DNA of 64,000 bases from Malus domestica (taxonomy: Eukaryota; Streptophyta; Magnoliopsida; Rosales; Rosaceae), in NCBI RefSeq assembly GCF_042453785.1, contig NC_091666.1, forward strand, positions 28,354,501 through 28,418,500. The letters are read 5' to 3'. Both the position numbers and the translations under genes were made by a program. Shown one piece after another: positions 13,505-25,632 of the stretch. The first letter of the stretch is position 1; every line of letters starts with the position of its first letter. The notes beneath the pieces were generated by a model. That model saw only the letters and a program-made list of their open reading frames with translations. It was not told the DNA's origin and did no database searches.

Positions 13505-14957
13505 ATGCTTAAATCAAGCTTCGCTCCCATTTTCTCAACCTTTCCCGCCAAAAGCCTATCGCCGCCGAATCCACCGCCACACACTACCTTTCACCTGTTT
13601 CGCACACACCGCGCCAACTGTTCGACAATATGCCTCAACCAAAACCCCGCCATTATTCTCCCTCCTCCCACTTCCGCCTACATCCACCTCCCTTTCTGCC
13701 CGAAGCGCTGTTTCCACCCAATCGTTGCTTTCGGCGCTGCTTCCCCCCAAGCCGAAGACGACCCGCGAATGACAAACTACGTCCGGTTACTCTGCCGGGA
13801 AATCAACGCCACAAAAGCCGAAAACAAGACCGGCCCGCCTCTGGATACGGTGTTTTTTGCCTGCGGCACGCCACCTCTTGTGCCGCCAAAGCTCGTGGAT
13901 TCCGTTTTGGAGACGTTGAGGTTCAGTTCGGAGGCTCAGGTGTCGATGGAGATGGACCCGGCGACTTTTGATGCGAAGAAGATGAAGGGATTGATGGAGT
14001 TGGGTGTGAATAGGGTGTCGTTGGGAGTTCAGGCGTTTCAAGAAGAGCTGCTGAAAGCTTGTGGCCCACAAGTTGTGGGAGAGCTCATGGAGTTCGGGAG
14101 GTTTGTGAGGCTATGGAGATTGTTGGGGAATGTGGGGTTGAGAATTGGAGCATGGATCTTGTCTCTTCTCTGCCTCACCAGACCCGGGAAATGTGGGAGG
14201 AGAGCTTGAGGTTGACGGTAGAAGCTCGTCTTACCCATGTGTCAGTTTATGATTTGCAAGTCGAACAAGGCACGAAATTCGGGTTGTTGTAAGTGAAGCG
14301 AATGATGAAATCTACGGTTTTAGTTTTGGAAGGAATTTGGTTCTGAAGTTGGAGTTTTTTTGTTTGCAGGTATACACCAGGAGAGTTCCAGTTGCCTTCA
14401 GAAACGCGGTCTGCTGAGTTCTATAAGATGGCATCTAGGACACTTTCGGATGCAGGTTACAACCTCTAGAAATTAGCAGTTACTGCAAGAGTGGATATCA
14501 CTGCAAACACAATCTAAGTTATTGGAAGAACAAGCCTTTCTATGCTTTCGGCCTTGGCTCCGCTAGCTATGTCGATGGCGTGGGGTTTTCGAAACCAAAG
14601 AGGATGAAAGAGAACACAGGTTATGTGGAGAATATGGAGAATGATTTCGGTAAGAGTCCCCGTACGGTGCAGGACACGGCCACGGATGTTGTTATGCTCT
14701 CTCTTAGGACTTCAAGAGGTTTGGATTTGAAGTATTTCGGAGAAGCATATGGTGGCTCTCTTGTTCCTTCCCTCTGCAAGGCCTATAAACCTTATGTTGA
14801 AAGTGGGCATGTGGTTTTCTTGGATGAGCAGGGAAGCGCCATTGCTGCAGATGAATTCAACACCTTGCTAGTAAACGAGGATGAGACTGAAGGAAGTCCT
14901 GCCTACATTCGGCTAAGTGATCCAGATGGTTTCCTTTGGTCGAATGAATTGACATAA
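13505..14957 (+). pseudogene. HemW / oxygen-independent coproporphyrinogen oxidase-like radical-SAM pseudogene
   Basis: The frame starts [18 protein letters not shown], resembling an organelle transit peptide. It then has the radical-SAM opening [12 protein letters not shown], but three residues are missing where the third iron-sulfur Cys (CxxxCxxC) belongs. Exon 1 continues to [17 protein letters not shown], then a frameshift at about 14060 moves the family sequence ([20 protein letters not shown]) to another frame. An intron runs from 14289 (GTAAGT) to 14369. Exon 2 (from 14370, YTPGEFQLPSETRS) has a second frameshift at about 14460, before LEISSYCKSGYHCKHNL. The rest, including FYAFGLGSASYVDGV and the C-terminus to 14957, is well preserved. 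Heme chaperone or coproporphyrinogen-related activity is known for the family; this copy should be non-functional. Confidence 0.88.
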
Positions 14958-16478
14958 CTTGCATTTGCGGTTGTGGCTCCGTAAGCTAAGAGCAATTCCA
15001 TGCACCTGCAGCATCTGGTGGTAGAGTACTAGAGTGGAACACCAAGCATTCAAGTAGTGTCATGGCATCGTCCAAAGCTGAAGGCTTTGAATTTTCTGTA
15101 TAGCATAGCATCAGAAGAGAGACTCAACTCTTGCACCTATCGTTGCCATAGTCAACAAGAAAATGGTGCAGCAGAGAACCATGGCCGGGGCATGCGTCAT
15201 TCAAGTGATAAGCGACCAGCTGAGCATATCAAGAAACTAACAGGTTCAAGTTCCAAGCATTGGGGAGGCATCGCGGAGAAGAATACGTTGAGTCGATTGA
15301 AACATGAGTAGTAAAAGTAAGGCTTGTAACATTTGTAATCAAATATCATTCGCAAAGGCTTTTCCTTCAGTTTTTTGTTTGGTCAACCAACCAGAATCAA
15401 AGTACTTGTTCTCTTATATAAATCAAGAAAATCAATGTTCCACAAAACCTACCAACATGAGGCCGAATTACAAGTTCAGGCGATGAACTACAACAAACTA
15501 TAGACGATGAATTACAGGTGTGCGGAAAATCAATGTTCTACTTTCGTCATCCACCAGCGCCTTTATTAAGGGAATGATACGTCACGTCAGGAGCAACATA
15601 CTCCTCTATGTGACGTATAGCATGCCGATCTACAAGGAAATATGTTGAACGGCAAGTTTGCGCCTGAAAAATCCTTGACGTTCATTTCATCGACTCCAAG
15701 TCCCTGAATTGAAACATAGGAAACATATAGAGTTTGAAATCCGAGTCGCATCATTTTTCATGGTAGAAAGAACTATCTATGTATGAACTTGTATATAGCT
15801 TACAAGCGACTACGAGGGTTTTGTTTTCTGCCCAACTTTTGAGATGCGCCTAAGCTCTTGGGTTCCATTCCTCATCTCTCTGCGAATTGCAAAGAAATTA
15901 GGAAAATCTTGCGACGAATCCAAATGTGAAATCTAAGTGTCCGAAAAAGTGATACCCACTATCAGAGAGAAAATGGGGAGCAGCATCAAAGTCAGTATGG
16001 AGATAGCCAGGTAGAATACACTTATATGTTTCTGCAAAAACAAAACAACGTGACAACATATTCTCCGTGATGCAAAAATCTTCGAAGGAAAGAAAAATAC
16101 GGATATAAAAAACAACAGACAATCCTTGCAAAATGCAATGGAACATAAGCCAGGATTGAGACTGCGGCACAATTCATTATTTCCAGCATGAACAAGGTAT
16201 GTATGAGAATCAACAATACAAACAATTAAAGTGCCTTGACGCAAACTCACATAGGTGGTGATTCCGTGCAACAGCTGCAGGATTGCATTTGGTTTTGCTC
16301 GACTTGGTATTCATCACAGCATCGCATGAATCAGCTAAGCACTTGCTGCCACTCTTAACATTAACAAATTAAGTAAATAATTAAAAACTTACAAATATTT
16401 CAAGGATTTTAATCTTTTCAATACAAATATATACTCTCTCTGTTTGTGTGTAGATAATTAACATAATTAGTTCACTAA
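14958..16478. other. No confident gene; possible minus-strand membrane-protein scrap at 15820-16170
   Basis: 14958-15500 looks like 3' flank of the HemW-like gene. On the minus strand, around 15,950-16,030, a hydrophobic stretch reads VFYLAISILTLMLLPIFSLI, then VGITFSDT and a stop. In another frame the sequence continues FFAIRREMRNGTQELRRISK, which has the look of a real C-terminus. I do not recognise the family, and the stop suggests decay or an unseen intron. Confidence 0.3.
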
Positions 16479-16733
16479 TCATCGATGTCTTCGCAGGATA
16501 TGTTTACTACGGGTACTGATACCACGCATACAATCCTCGAGTGGGCGATGGCGATGGCTGAGCTTACAAGGCATCCAAGGGTCATTAACAAGTCGCAAAG
16601 TGAGGGGAGGGGAATAGTTGCAAGCAAAACAGATACAGAGGATGATTTGGTCGAAATGCACTACTTGAAGGCGGTGATCAAGGAGACTCTTCAACTACAC
16701 CCTTCAGTTCCGCTACTGATTCCCAGGCGGTGA
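16479..16733 (+). pseudogene. Cytochrome P450 (CYP71-like) fragment
   Basis: About 80 codons cover the I-helix oxygen-binding motif (TTGTDTT) through the K-helix ([11 protein letters not shown]) to VPLLIPRR. This is the CYP71-clade spacing. The K-helix ExxR motif reads ETLQ, losing its invariant Arg. Heme-binding and N-terminal parts are absent. It follows an AT-rich stretch ending in TTCGCAG, so it may start at an old exon boundary. Confidence 0.85.
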
Positions 16734-16919
16734 TCAAGGGTCCATGAATGAACAGCAATTAGAAAGGAAAAGGGAAACCTCGATACAAGTACTTCGGTTC
16801 TACACAAATTCGGAGAAAAAGACAAATACAACTTAGTTTCATCTAATTAAAAGTGAAAACGCACAAGTTGCTATGCTCTGAAGTTCTTTATGACCACATT
16901 CAAAATGCAGAAAGCCTAC

Positions 16920-18908
16920 CTACCGGTCAATGACACGAGATAGCTTCTGGATGCGGTTCAATAAGAAGACCCCTTGCTTGATGGTTGCTTGGTACAGTGA
17001 ATTCTTAGCATCAGGATGATTGGTTTCTAAAACACCGGCAACTTTGGCAATCTTGCAATGAAGCGCCATAGCTTCAATAGTAACACTCTTGTAGGACTCC
17101 AAGAACTGAGAATAAATAACAGTTCTGATCTCCCTCATGTAATAACAGAAGTGTGGGTGCAAATAACGGTCCAACTTTATCTGCTCTGTCAGGCCAGCTG
17201 AAAAACAAAAAAGAAAAGAAAGAAAGAAATTACAACTATGAAATTTATTGATTTGGTTGATATATGACAGGACTAAATTGAAGCTCAGGTAGCTTATGAA
17301 CATGCAAACCAAGAGTCTAATATCATGCAGATAGATTAATATATCATGTCAGACATTTATCGCTGCATAGATCTACTTACCAAATGCTTTGAAAAATGAT
17401 TTGTATTGGCAATCATATAGAGAGTTCAAAAACTCTGTAAGGTAGGGAATTTTCCCAATCACTGTCAATATTTCTAGAGGATCCACGACCTGCAACATAT
17501 TGTTTGAAATTAATAATTTTTTGTAAGAAAAAACATTACTAACACAATGGTAGAAACACATAAAACAAGAAGGTGAAATCACAAAACATGTGGTAAGAAA
17601 GCAGTTTACCTTTGTTTTAAAGAAACTCTGTCCAACGATATAATGCTTGTAAGGACGGTATAAAATATGAAGATGTCATACGGAAATATCCCATAAGTGG
17701 TGAAGGTAGAAATGGAATCCAAGAACAAATCAGCAGCCTTCTTAAAATTGCGAGTGGACATGCAGTACAAGCCTTCATACACCTTCAAATGGTTCTTCCT
17801 TTCCCAATCACCTCCCTCTTCAAATAAGCTGATATCATGATACAATGGTTAAAAACAAAGCTCAACTACCAAATTTAAAAACAAAAAAAATGCAGGTCAC
17901 AGATCCATGTCACTACTAGTTCTTCGCTTTGTCAATACTCTTAGAAATGAGGTGAAAATCCATGTAAAAGAAACCGAGTTGCAGTGTATAGAAGACCAAG
18001 TCCATCTTTTGCCCAACTGCAACTGTCCTGCTTTCCATTACCTTGAGTTGTTCCAAAGCTTTCTCCTAGGTTCATAAGGGAAGAAGTTTAAAGTCAAATT
18101 GGGGAATACCACTAAAAGGGGGAAAATAAAAGGCAGATATGACTCGTAGAACAAATAAGTTACAACTTATTTACCTTGTCGCCAATACGAATGAAAAACA
18201 GGGACTTGGCCAAATGAGCTTCTCAAACCTCACTTTCCCCTAAGTTTTCTTCCGCATCAGCAATCCTAAACAAAGGTAACCAGATAAGCTACTTGATAAA
18301 GGAAACTACTTGATCACAACGGCTATAATAATAGCACAACTAACAAAGTTCTTCAAACTAGAAAATTCAAACACATATTGTCTTTCTACTTAGCCCACTG
18401 TAAAAATCCCAACGGTTGGTCAATGGAGAACTCATACTCCATTAGCATCCAATCTCACAAAACTATATTACCTGTGTACTGCCTAATTCAACAAGTTATC
18501 GAAATTAAAATCGAAAAAAAAAAATAAAAACCTCAATAAAGCACTCACTTTTCATCGAGCTTCCTGAGCTCCTCCTGGTGCTTCGCCCTCATCGAGTCCA
18601 TAACGCCCTGGTCCAGCTCGAGCACCGATTCGGCGACTAGGGTTTCGTACAACGGCGCCATATCTACAAAATCCCCCAAACCGAAACTCAATTCCCGATA
18701 CGCAAAAACCGAAATTGAAAGCACAGGAAATGCGAAAACCGGTTCAGTTTAGTATAAAATGGGCGATCTTACCGTCGGCTTTGACGGAGGCAAAAACCTC
18801 CTCCCTTAGTTGGACCTTTTCGATGTCCGGGACATCGGAATGGGAGAGGAGGAAGAGCTTGTTTGCGAGCACGAGGTGCGGCTGCTGCGTCCCCTCTTGG
18901 GCTTCCAT
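16920..18908 (-). pseudogene. RPN7: RPN7 (26S proteasome lid subunit, PSMD6 type) pseudogene with introns
   Basis: Seven exons remain in order: 18773-18908 (MEAQEGTQQPHLVLANKLF), about 18549-18663 (MAPLYETLVAESVLELDQ), 18175-18265 (IADAEENLGESEV), about 17920-18065 (EKALEQLK...FFYMDFHLISKSIDKAK), about 17611-17828 (LFEEGGDWERKNHLKVYEG), about 17384-17490 and 16920 to about 17198 (...LSRVIDR, stop at 16920). A TGA at 18223-18225 replaces an Arg codon. In the last exon IEAM joins directly to [11 protein letters not shown], losing about 20 residues of the PCI winged-helix region. RPN7 normally scaffolds the proteasome lid; introns show a DNA-level duplicate, not a processed copy. Confidence 0.9.
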
Positions 18909-20410
18909 TTGGAATCGGTGGTGGTGACTCGGTCGGTGAGATAGGTCCCCGAGTTGGGAGTTCTTTGTGCTTTGCTTGAAGGAGTAGCGAAACGACGGTG
19001 GGATTTGGCCTAGTGACGGGTGTTTACTATCTCGCTCGGTAACAGGTTTGTCTTTTTCAACGCGAAAGGTAAATTGGTAATCAGGCTAGAATGAAAATTT
19101 GAATGGGCTCCAAATTATTTTTATAGATATAAAATGAAAATTTTGGATCATATTTGCACTTTTTATAAGGTGATTTCTAAATCGGTGAATTGCACTTTTT
19201 ATAAAGTGATTTTTAAAATCATTACTTATTCTAAAGTAAGGGGGAGGGCAGGCACTATTCACTTTTTTTTTTATTTCATTCTATTCACAGCAATACCAGC
19301 CGAATGTGGTTGGGTTGGGAGGGTGATTCTCAAAATTTCAGAGGGTGATTTTGTCCTTTGAGGTCAATTCGTCCCCCCTCGATTTTGCTTTATTTACAAA
19401 AAAAACATGGGATTTGGGGCTGGGTTGGAACGTAGTTATTAAAAGTTAGGAGGGTAATTTTGTCCTGTACGCTTGAGACGGATTGGGGTGGGTTTGGGTA
19501 TGCTGTCATTCAGTGAGGGTTTCGGGGATCGGAGGCGATGCCTCCGATAGAGAGAGAGACAGAGCGAGAGAGAGGGAGAGGGAGGAGTGGGGATCTCAGT
19601 GCCATCGCTGCAGATCCTCGATTTCATGAGTAGGAGAGGGGGGATAATCAGAGAAAAGTATGGGGGTACTCCGATCTCTCTCTCTCCTCCGTTTATCTCT
19701 CTTAATTTTCTTTTGGTTTTGGAAATCTCTGACCTTTTGGGTGAGTGAGAGATTATTGATGATGAGAAAAGTATGGAGGTCTGACCTTTTGGTTGGGGTA
19801 TGCTTTCATTCCTCAATTTTCTCCATCCGAGCAATGAAAAATCGAACTGGGTTTTCAGATTATTGATGCACAGGGATTCACGGACAGAGAAGGGGGAGAG
19901 AGAGTTGATTGAGGGAGTTGGTGAGTATGGGCTTGCACAAAGGGAAGATCAAAACAAAACTGTTTCCTTCTGCTCTTCTTCTCCAAACAAGGTCACAGAT
20001 CCACAGGCCATCAAGGTATGTCATTTAATTATATATTGTATATGTATGTATTGTATTATGCATGTGTGTGAATGTGTTTTTCTCTGTTAATCTGTATTGG
20101 TTTTCTTCTGATTTAGTTAATGGACTTTGTTTTTATTTCAGATAATTTGGTTCATGCTAAAGTTATTGAACGTACGATGGAACCAGTGATCTTTCAAAAA
20201 GGTTGGTTCTTCTATATTTTTATCCTTTTGGTCGTTTTGAATGGACTTCCTGTATTCTGAATGAAGCTAAATTGAATAGCTATTTTTCATATACTGTATT
20301 TTCTTTTGTTAAATTAGTTATTTTTTTGTTGAAAAATGTTATTTGGTTTTGCAGATCAAAGTTTTTCAGCAAGAAAATTATCTGTCAAATTAAATTTATT
20401 GTTATAATTC
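18909..20410. other. Promoter-side flank and GA/CT-rich leader-like DNA, no gene recognised
   Basis: 18909-19060 is the former RPN7 promoter side. 19540-19700 has (GAGA)n/(CT)n tracts like a plant 5' leader. A candidate exon end reads AAGGTCACAGATCCACAGG, then CCATCAAG before GTATGT at 20015. No protein family is recognisable. Confidence 0.3.
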
Positions 20411-20595
20411 TACATGTTCTTGGTTTGCATTTATTTTACTTGATTGTGTTAGTGGTTGCTTTTGTTTTCACCCAGCTACCAAAACTTTGCCTACACTGTC
20501 CATCTTTATTCTCCGCCGTCCGTTATTGTAAGTCCTTTTTCTTTTTCCGGATTTTTCAATCCTTTTATGTTTCATTTTCTGAAATCTTCATGTTT
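20411..20595 (+). repeat. Duplicated host segment, copy 1
   Basis: The sequence beginning TGTTCTTGGTTTGCATTTAT and running through 'TTCACCCAG', 'CTCCGCCGTCCGT' and 'TTTTATGTTTCATTTTCTG' recurs from 21884. The two copies differ by small indels, including a short internal TACACTGTCC repeat in copy 2. It could be an exon/intron pair of an unidentified gene. Confidence 0.7.
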
Positions 20596-20606
20596 CCGTG
20601 CATATA

Positions 20607-21630
20607 TATATATGGGATATTTTGGATGCGGTCCCTAATCCTTAACATTTTTTGATTAAAACCTTAATATTATTCAAAGTTTGATCAAGGTCCCTTGACT
20701 TTGTACACCTCATTATATTACTATTAATATTTATATTTTTATAGTTTTGACATTAATTATTTGATATTTTTATGAGATTTATAATCCTATAAATTTAAAA
20801 TCCCTCATTATAATACTATTAGAAACGGTTACAATAAAAAAATTCAAACATTTTGATTGAATAAATGGATAAAAAATATGTAAAAATAAGAAATAATAAA
20901 TGGCAAAAGAATGTATCCATAGTGTTAAAAAAATTGGTACATTTTACAAAAAAATTGGTACATTTCACATATAACAAAGTGGTACATTAATAAAGAAGAA
21001 TGGGTACATTAGAAATAAATTAGGGTACAAATAAAAGATTAAAATTTATGAATACAAATGAATTTTTAAAAATATAGTCGCTAAAAGAAATTAGTACATG
21101 GGTACAAAATAAAATAAAAAGAAAATACTACAAATTTAAAAAAAAATGTTACAAATTAAAAGTGGGTACAAACTAAAAATATAAATATATGATACAAAGT
21201 TTAGGCATAAAACATAAATATACCATATGTAATTTTTCTATTATTGATTAAATATACAATGTCACGTGACAGTATATACATGGGTACAAACACAAATAAA
21301 ACTTTAAAAAATATGGGCACAAAAAGGAACTAATATATGGGTACAAATTAAAAATGAAAAGAAAATTGGTACAAATTAAAAAATATTTGCAAATTAAAAA
21401 TAGGTACAAACTAAAAATAAAATTATATGATGAAAAAATTTAGCCATAAATATAAATATACTAATTGTAACATTTTTAACATTAAAGGAATATATTTAAA
21501 AATAAAAATATTTTATTATTCAAATAATTAATGATGTTATTAATACCCAAGGACCTTGATCAAAAATTAATAATGAATAGGATTTTAATCAATGGAGTAA
21601 CAAAAAGAAGGATGTTAACCTAATTTTCCC

Positions 21631-21635
<5 letters not shown>
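20607..21635. mobile_element. AT-rich element with imperfect terminal inverted repeats
   Basis: The left end 'GGTCCCTAATCCTTAACAT', then 'TTTGATTAAAACC' and 'TTTGATCAAGGTCC', is matched in inverse by the right end 'GGACCTTGATCAAAAATTAA', then 'GATTTTAATCAATGG' and 'GGATGTTAACCTAATTTTCCC'. The interior is very AT-rich and repeats a 'GGTACAAA(T)TAAAA' motif many times. It is bounded by TA repeats, so a target duplication cannot be read. It carries no coding capacity; the superfamily is undetermined. Confidence 0.55.
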
Positions 21636-21669
<34 letters not shown>

Positions 21670-21883
21670 GTGTAAATATTGTTAGATATGGGACTGTAAG
21701 CAGTAGTGGATTAGTGTCAAATTGCACTTAATTAGTGGTTAGGGTGTAAGTAATGTGCTTATGCGTACCTGTTTCTTAGTTTTAATTTAAGTTTTCTGCA
21801 TTTAAAGAGTGGTTAAAGAAAACTTTTATGTAATTGATTTTCTGCTATAATGTTTTGCATTCCTTAGTTATATAGTTCTACAT

Positions 21884-22050
21884 GTTCTTGGTTTGCATTT
21901 ATTTTACTTGATTGTATTAGTTGTTGCTTTTGTTTTCACCCAGTACGAAAACTTTTCCTACACTGTCCTACACTGTCCATCTCTGTTCTCCGCCGTCCGT
22001 CACTGTAAGTCCTTTTTCTTTTTCGAGAATTTTCAATCCTTTTATGTTTC
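21884..22050 (+). repeat. Duplicated host segment, copy 2 (interrupted by solo LTR)
   Basis: This is the second copy of the 20411 segment. It stops at TTTTATGTTTC, is interrupted by the solo LTR, and resumes at 23008 with GTTTCATTTTCTGAAATCTT. Copy 1 therefore shows the uninterrupted site. Confidence 0.75.
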
Positions 22051-23007
22051 TGTGAACACGAAAATTTCCCGAAACGAAGGAGACAGGAACAACGTGCACA
22101 AAATAATATTTGTGATTTGATGATTTTGGGTTACAATCTCTCTCAAATTTGATCCTCTGATTCGATCTCCGTAAGGTATTGGTTTGTGGATATGCGATTG
22201 ATCCAAGGGCCGTCGAGGCTTGATATTGGATGAACGGTTGAAAGTTTCTTCAAGGGCCGTTGAGGCTTAATCTTGAATGACGGTGACGAACGGATCTTCA
22301 AGGGCTTTTGGGCTTGATCTTGAAGAATAGTGATGAACGAAACTTCAAGGGCTTTTGGGCTTGATCTTGAAGGATGGTTGGATATGTGGATTTGTCGACG
22401 TTGTTGATCCAAAGGGCCATTGGGGCTTGATCTTAGGATGAACGGATGATGAACGATGAACACTTTCTTCAAGGGCCGTCGGGGCTTGATCCTTGTGGAT
22501 GAACGGATGATGAACGATGAACACTTTCTTCAAGGGTCATTGGGGCTTGATCTTGAATTGGTGGAAGTTCTTCAAGGGCCTTTGGGGCTTGATCTTGAAG
22601 GTGGATGATTGTTGATCCAAGGGCCGTCGGGGCTTGATCTTGGAAGAACGATGAACGAAGAACGAAGAAGGCTTTCTTGATTTTTCGGGAACCTGGATGC
22701 TTGAGAGCTTCGGAGGTTCAGAGCTTCAAGGATTTTGCCTAATGATTTTTGGTTTTGAATTGGTTCCCCAAATGAATGAAATTGGCTTCTATTTATAGAA
22801 TTTTACAAGGCCTAATTTTGAATATAATATTCCATATGAAATAAGTCGTTTCTGCCAGGTGTTGACACGTGTCCTATTTGATGACTTTTCCGACTCATTT
22901 CAATTTTTCGTCGAGTCACACGCTACGTATAAAATTTATGTAATATATGAGCATTGAAACTTTGATTTATTGGTCGACATTTATTTACCAAAATTTCGAT
23001 GTCTACA
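22051..23007 (+). repeat. Solo LTR, 957 bp, with internal tandem repeats
   Basis: It begins TGTGAACACGAAAATTTCCC and ends TTTCGATGTCTACA, with a 5 bp target duplication GTTTC (22046-22050 and 23008-23012). TG...CA ends and no internal domain indicate a solo LTR left by recombination. From about 22190 to 22660 it holds roughly ten imperfect copies of a 'TTCAAGGGCCGTTGGGGCTT' plus 'GATCTTGAA' motif. A TATA-like CTATTTATAG lies near 22790, suggesting plus-strand orientation. The parent family is not identified. Confidence 0.85.
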
Positions 23008-23012
23008 GTTTC

Positions 23013-25124
23013 ATTTTCTGAAATCTTCATTTCCAATGCATATGCAAATCTGTGCTGAAATTCCTCTCTAGGGATTTTCATTTGTAGTAGGATTGAATCG
23101 TTTAAATTCATCTTTATCATTGTATGAGAGTGACCATGTTTTATTTTGTTGTCATCTTTCTTGATATCCTAATTGATTTGACTGGATTAATATGCACTTA
23201 GTAATGCATTCTGGCAGCAGTATGCATGTTAATTCAACCGAAGAGTTAAGGTTCTATCACACAACAGGAAACTGGATTGATACCTACTACCTGGCTATCA
23301 GTAAATGCTTAATAACAAATTTATACAGATTATAAAGGTTCATGCATTCACAATCTCATTTTAAACTTGAAGGTAGTTGAGCTGAATATACTGAAAGATA
23401 GAGATGTGCGCACCGCTTTCATCATTTCAGTTATGAGAAAAATGTTTGAAAATAAAATATATTAATTTTTGGTTCTAATTATTTAATCCACATGAGAGCT
23501 ATTGCCTTAAGGTCATGAGTTTTTTGTTGTAATTGGCGTTTCTTATGGGTCAACACAACACGAGCTTTACCAGAGCACTAGCTAATACTTTACTAGACTA
23601 AAGTAGAATGATTGTGTTTTCCAATTTGTCTTGTAATCAATCAATAATTTATTAAGCCAGTAGACTAAAGTAAACTGATTGTGTCTTCCAATTCACTAGA
23701 GCACTAGCAAACAATCAACTGAATCCCGATTTGTTTGCAGCGTGTCAGCAATGAATTAAAACATTTTATGGTGGATAATCAATTGGAAACAGCTTCAAAT
23801 GGGAAGTTGGGCTGAGTTGGCACTTGATTGGGCTTTAGACTGAGAGAGTAATCTGGTACAATAGAGCCGATATTAACATCTGGTTCTGTCTAGACTCTAA
23901 ATCACATCTTTAGTCGTCACATTTGAAACTTTGAATTATTGAGTTTATATAAATTTTAATTCTCATTAGTTAATGCTTAACATTTGGCCTTTTGTTTAGA
24001 ATAAAATCATTCCAATTTTTTGGTGTCTTTTTAGGTGGGATTTGGGATATGGTATACGTTTGGCCTATGTGAGTGATCCCTGCTACAGGAATGGGCATCT
24101 GTTAAATTTGATTTTCCTAAGCATTTTCTTTTGTTTAATGTGAAAACTATTTATAAGTTATATTTATAAGCAAGTGTTTATATTAGGAGGTTGTATGTTG
24201 ACTAAGCTTTTAAGTTAGAAGGTGGAGGTGTCTTTAAGGTTTAATACAATAGATAAGTGGGTTAGATTTCTCAACTTTTAAATTGAATGTACCACTGATG
24301 TGGGTTTTCAACCTTCTATTGGATTTACCACTGGGTTAAAAATTCTAAAGAAATGCATGAACTTGGTGGTTCTAATGATGTGTTCTGCTGTTCGGGTTGG
24401 GTATTGGCAATGTGGGTCAGATCCCATTTTATGTGACACTGTAGGTTTCCGCCTTCGGGATTTGTGAAACAGGAAAAACGAATTTTGGGTGTCTGAGTCC
24501 ATGGCCATAAAAACCGAATCTTTCAACAGATTTATAGACCTTTGCAGAGTTATGATTAACAGAAACTTCGTGGAGTGCAGTATTTGAGTCTGGTTTTGGC
24601 TAAATGTGAACATTGTAATACATTGTTAGGAGATACCTTGAATTTTCCCTTATCTGGACAGTACTAAAAACAGTAATGTGAAACCATCTTAGTTTACGTT
24701 CCATTGTTGGAGGAAACTCTATACGACTTTTGATTTGCCAAATAATGTGCATGCTGTGTATATGCTATATAAGCATATCAATAATTCTTGGGGATGGATG
24801 GAGGGTTGTGTGGGTATGCAAGGATGATAGCATACTTTATAAGAGTGTTAGCTTCAAAACTGAGTTGCTATGGTGCTTCTTGGATTTCAGAACATTGGCT
24901 ATGCTCTATGGTACACCAGCCTATACAATGTTATACGGAATAGGACCAAAATATTTACTTTTTGAAAGCGCTAATGAGCAAGAAAATGGAAATCTGTTAT
25001 TGAAATGCAAGCATGTTCAATTTAATGTTTGTTAAAAGACCTTTTTTTATTATGGTTTCTTCGGAGTTTCTTTTTCATTCAATGATGTAAATAATTTTCA
25101 TCTTAATTTGTTTGTTTAATATAG
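23013..25124. other. AT-rich DNA, no gene recognised
   Basis: Only short open frames are present, with no recognisable domain. It may contain introns or decayed 5' exons of the PP2A fragment that follows, whose first exon is not found. Confidence 0.4.
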
Positions 25125-25632
25125 GTAAGGGTGCTGTGCGGGAAGGCCAAGGAAATATTAATGGAAGAAAGCAATGTCTAGGTGGGCCTTTTTAGTTGCA
25201 AGTTTCTGTTTCATGTCTTTCTTTGTATTGTTTCATACAGGTTTTGGACCTATAAAGATTTGGGCATGTCATGAGGTAAATGAATAACCATTTTGGGCTT
25301 TATGTGTTGCAGCCTGTAAAAAGCCCTTTAACTATCTGTGGTGATATTCATGGACAATTCCATGATCTGGCGGAGCTTTTCCGCATCGGAGGAAAGGCAT
25401 TGTTTTGATTTGGGCTATTTAATTTATCGTATGTGTTCTTCAAGGTTGTTAATTGGTTGCTACTTATTGGTGATGTTTTCTCTTTCTTATTTTGGTTTGT
25501 TCTGTTAGATGTTTCACTTTCCAAAAATAACATTAATTTCCTGTTGCAATTTTTTTGCAGTGCCCAGATACAAACTATTTGTTTATGGGAGATTATGTGG
25601 CCCGTGGCTATTATTCAGTTGAAACAATGACT
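25125..25632 (+). pseudogene. PP2A catalytic subunit fragment (three exons)
   Basis: Exon 25125-25181 reads VRVLCGKAKEILMEESNV and ends TAG where the family has Gln (CAG) before the splice site. Exon 25313 to about 25396 reads [19 protein letters not shown] then AELFRIGGK, with the metal-binding GDIHG motif; its donor is GC rather than GT. Exon 25561-25632 reads [20 protein letters not shown] then ETMT. The GDYVDRG metal-binding motif has Asp replaced by Ala. The GNHE block and the C-terminal DYFL are absent. It resembles the plant PP2A-3/4 subgroup; the fragment cannot be catalytic. Confidence 0.9.
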
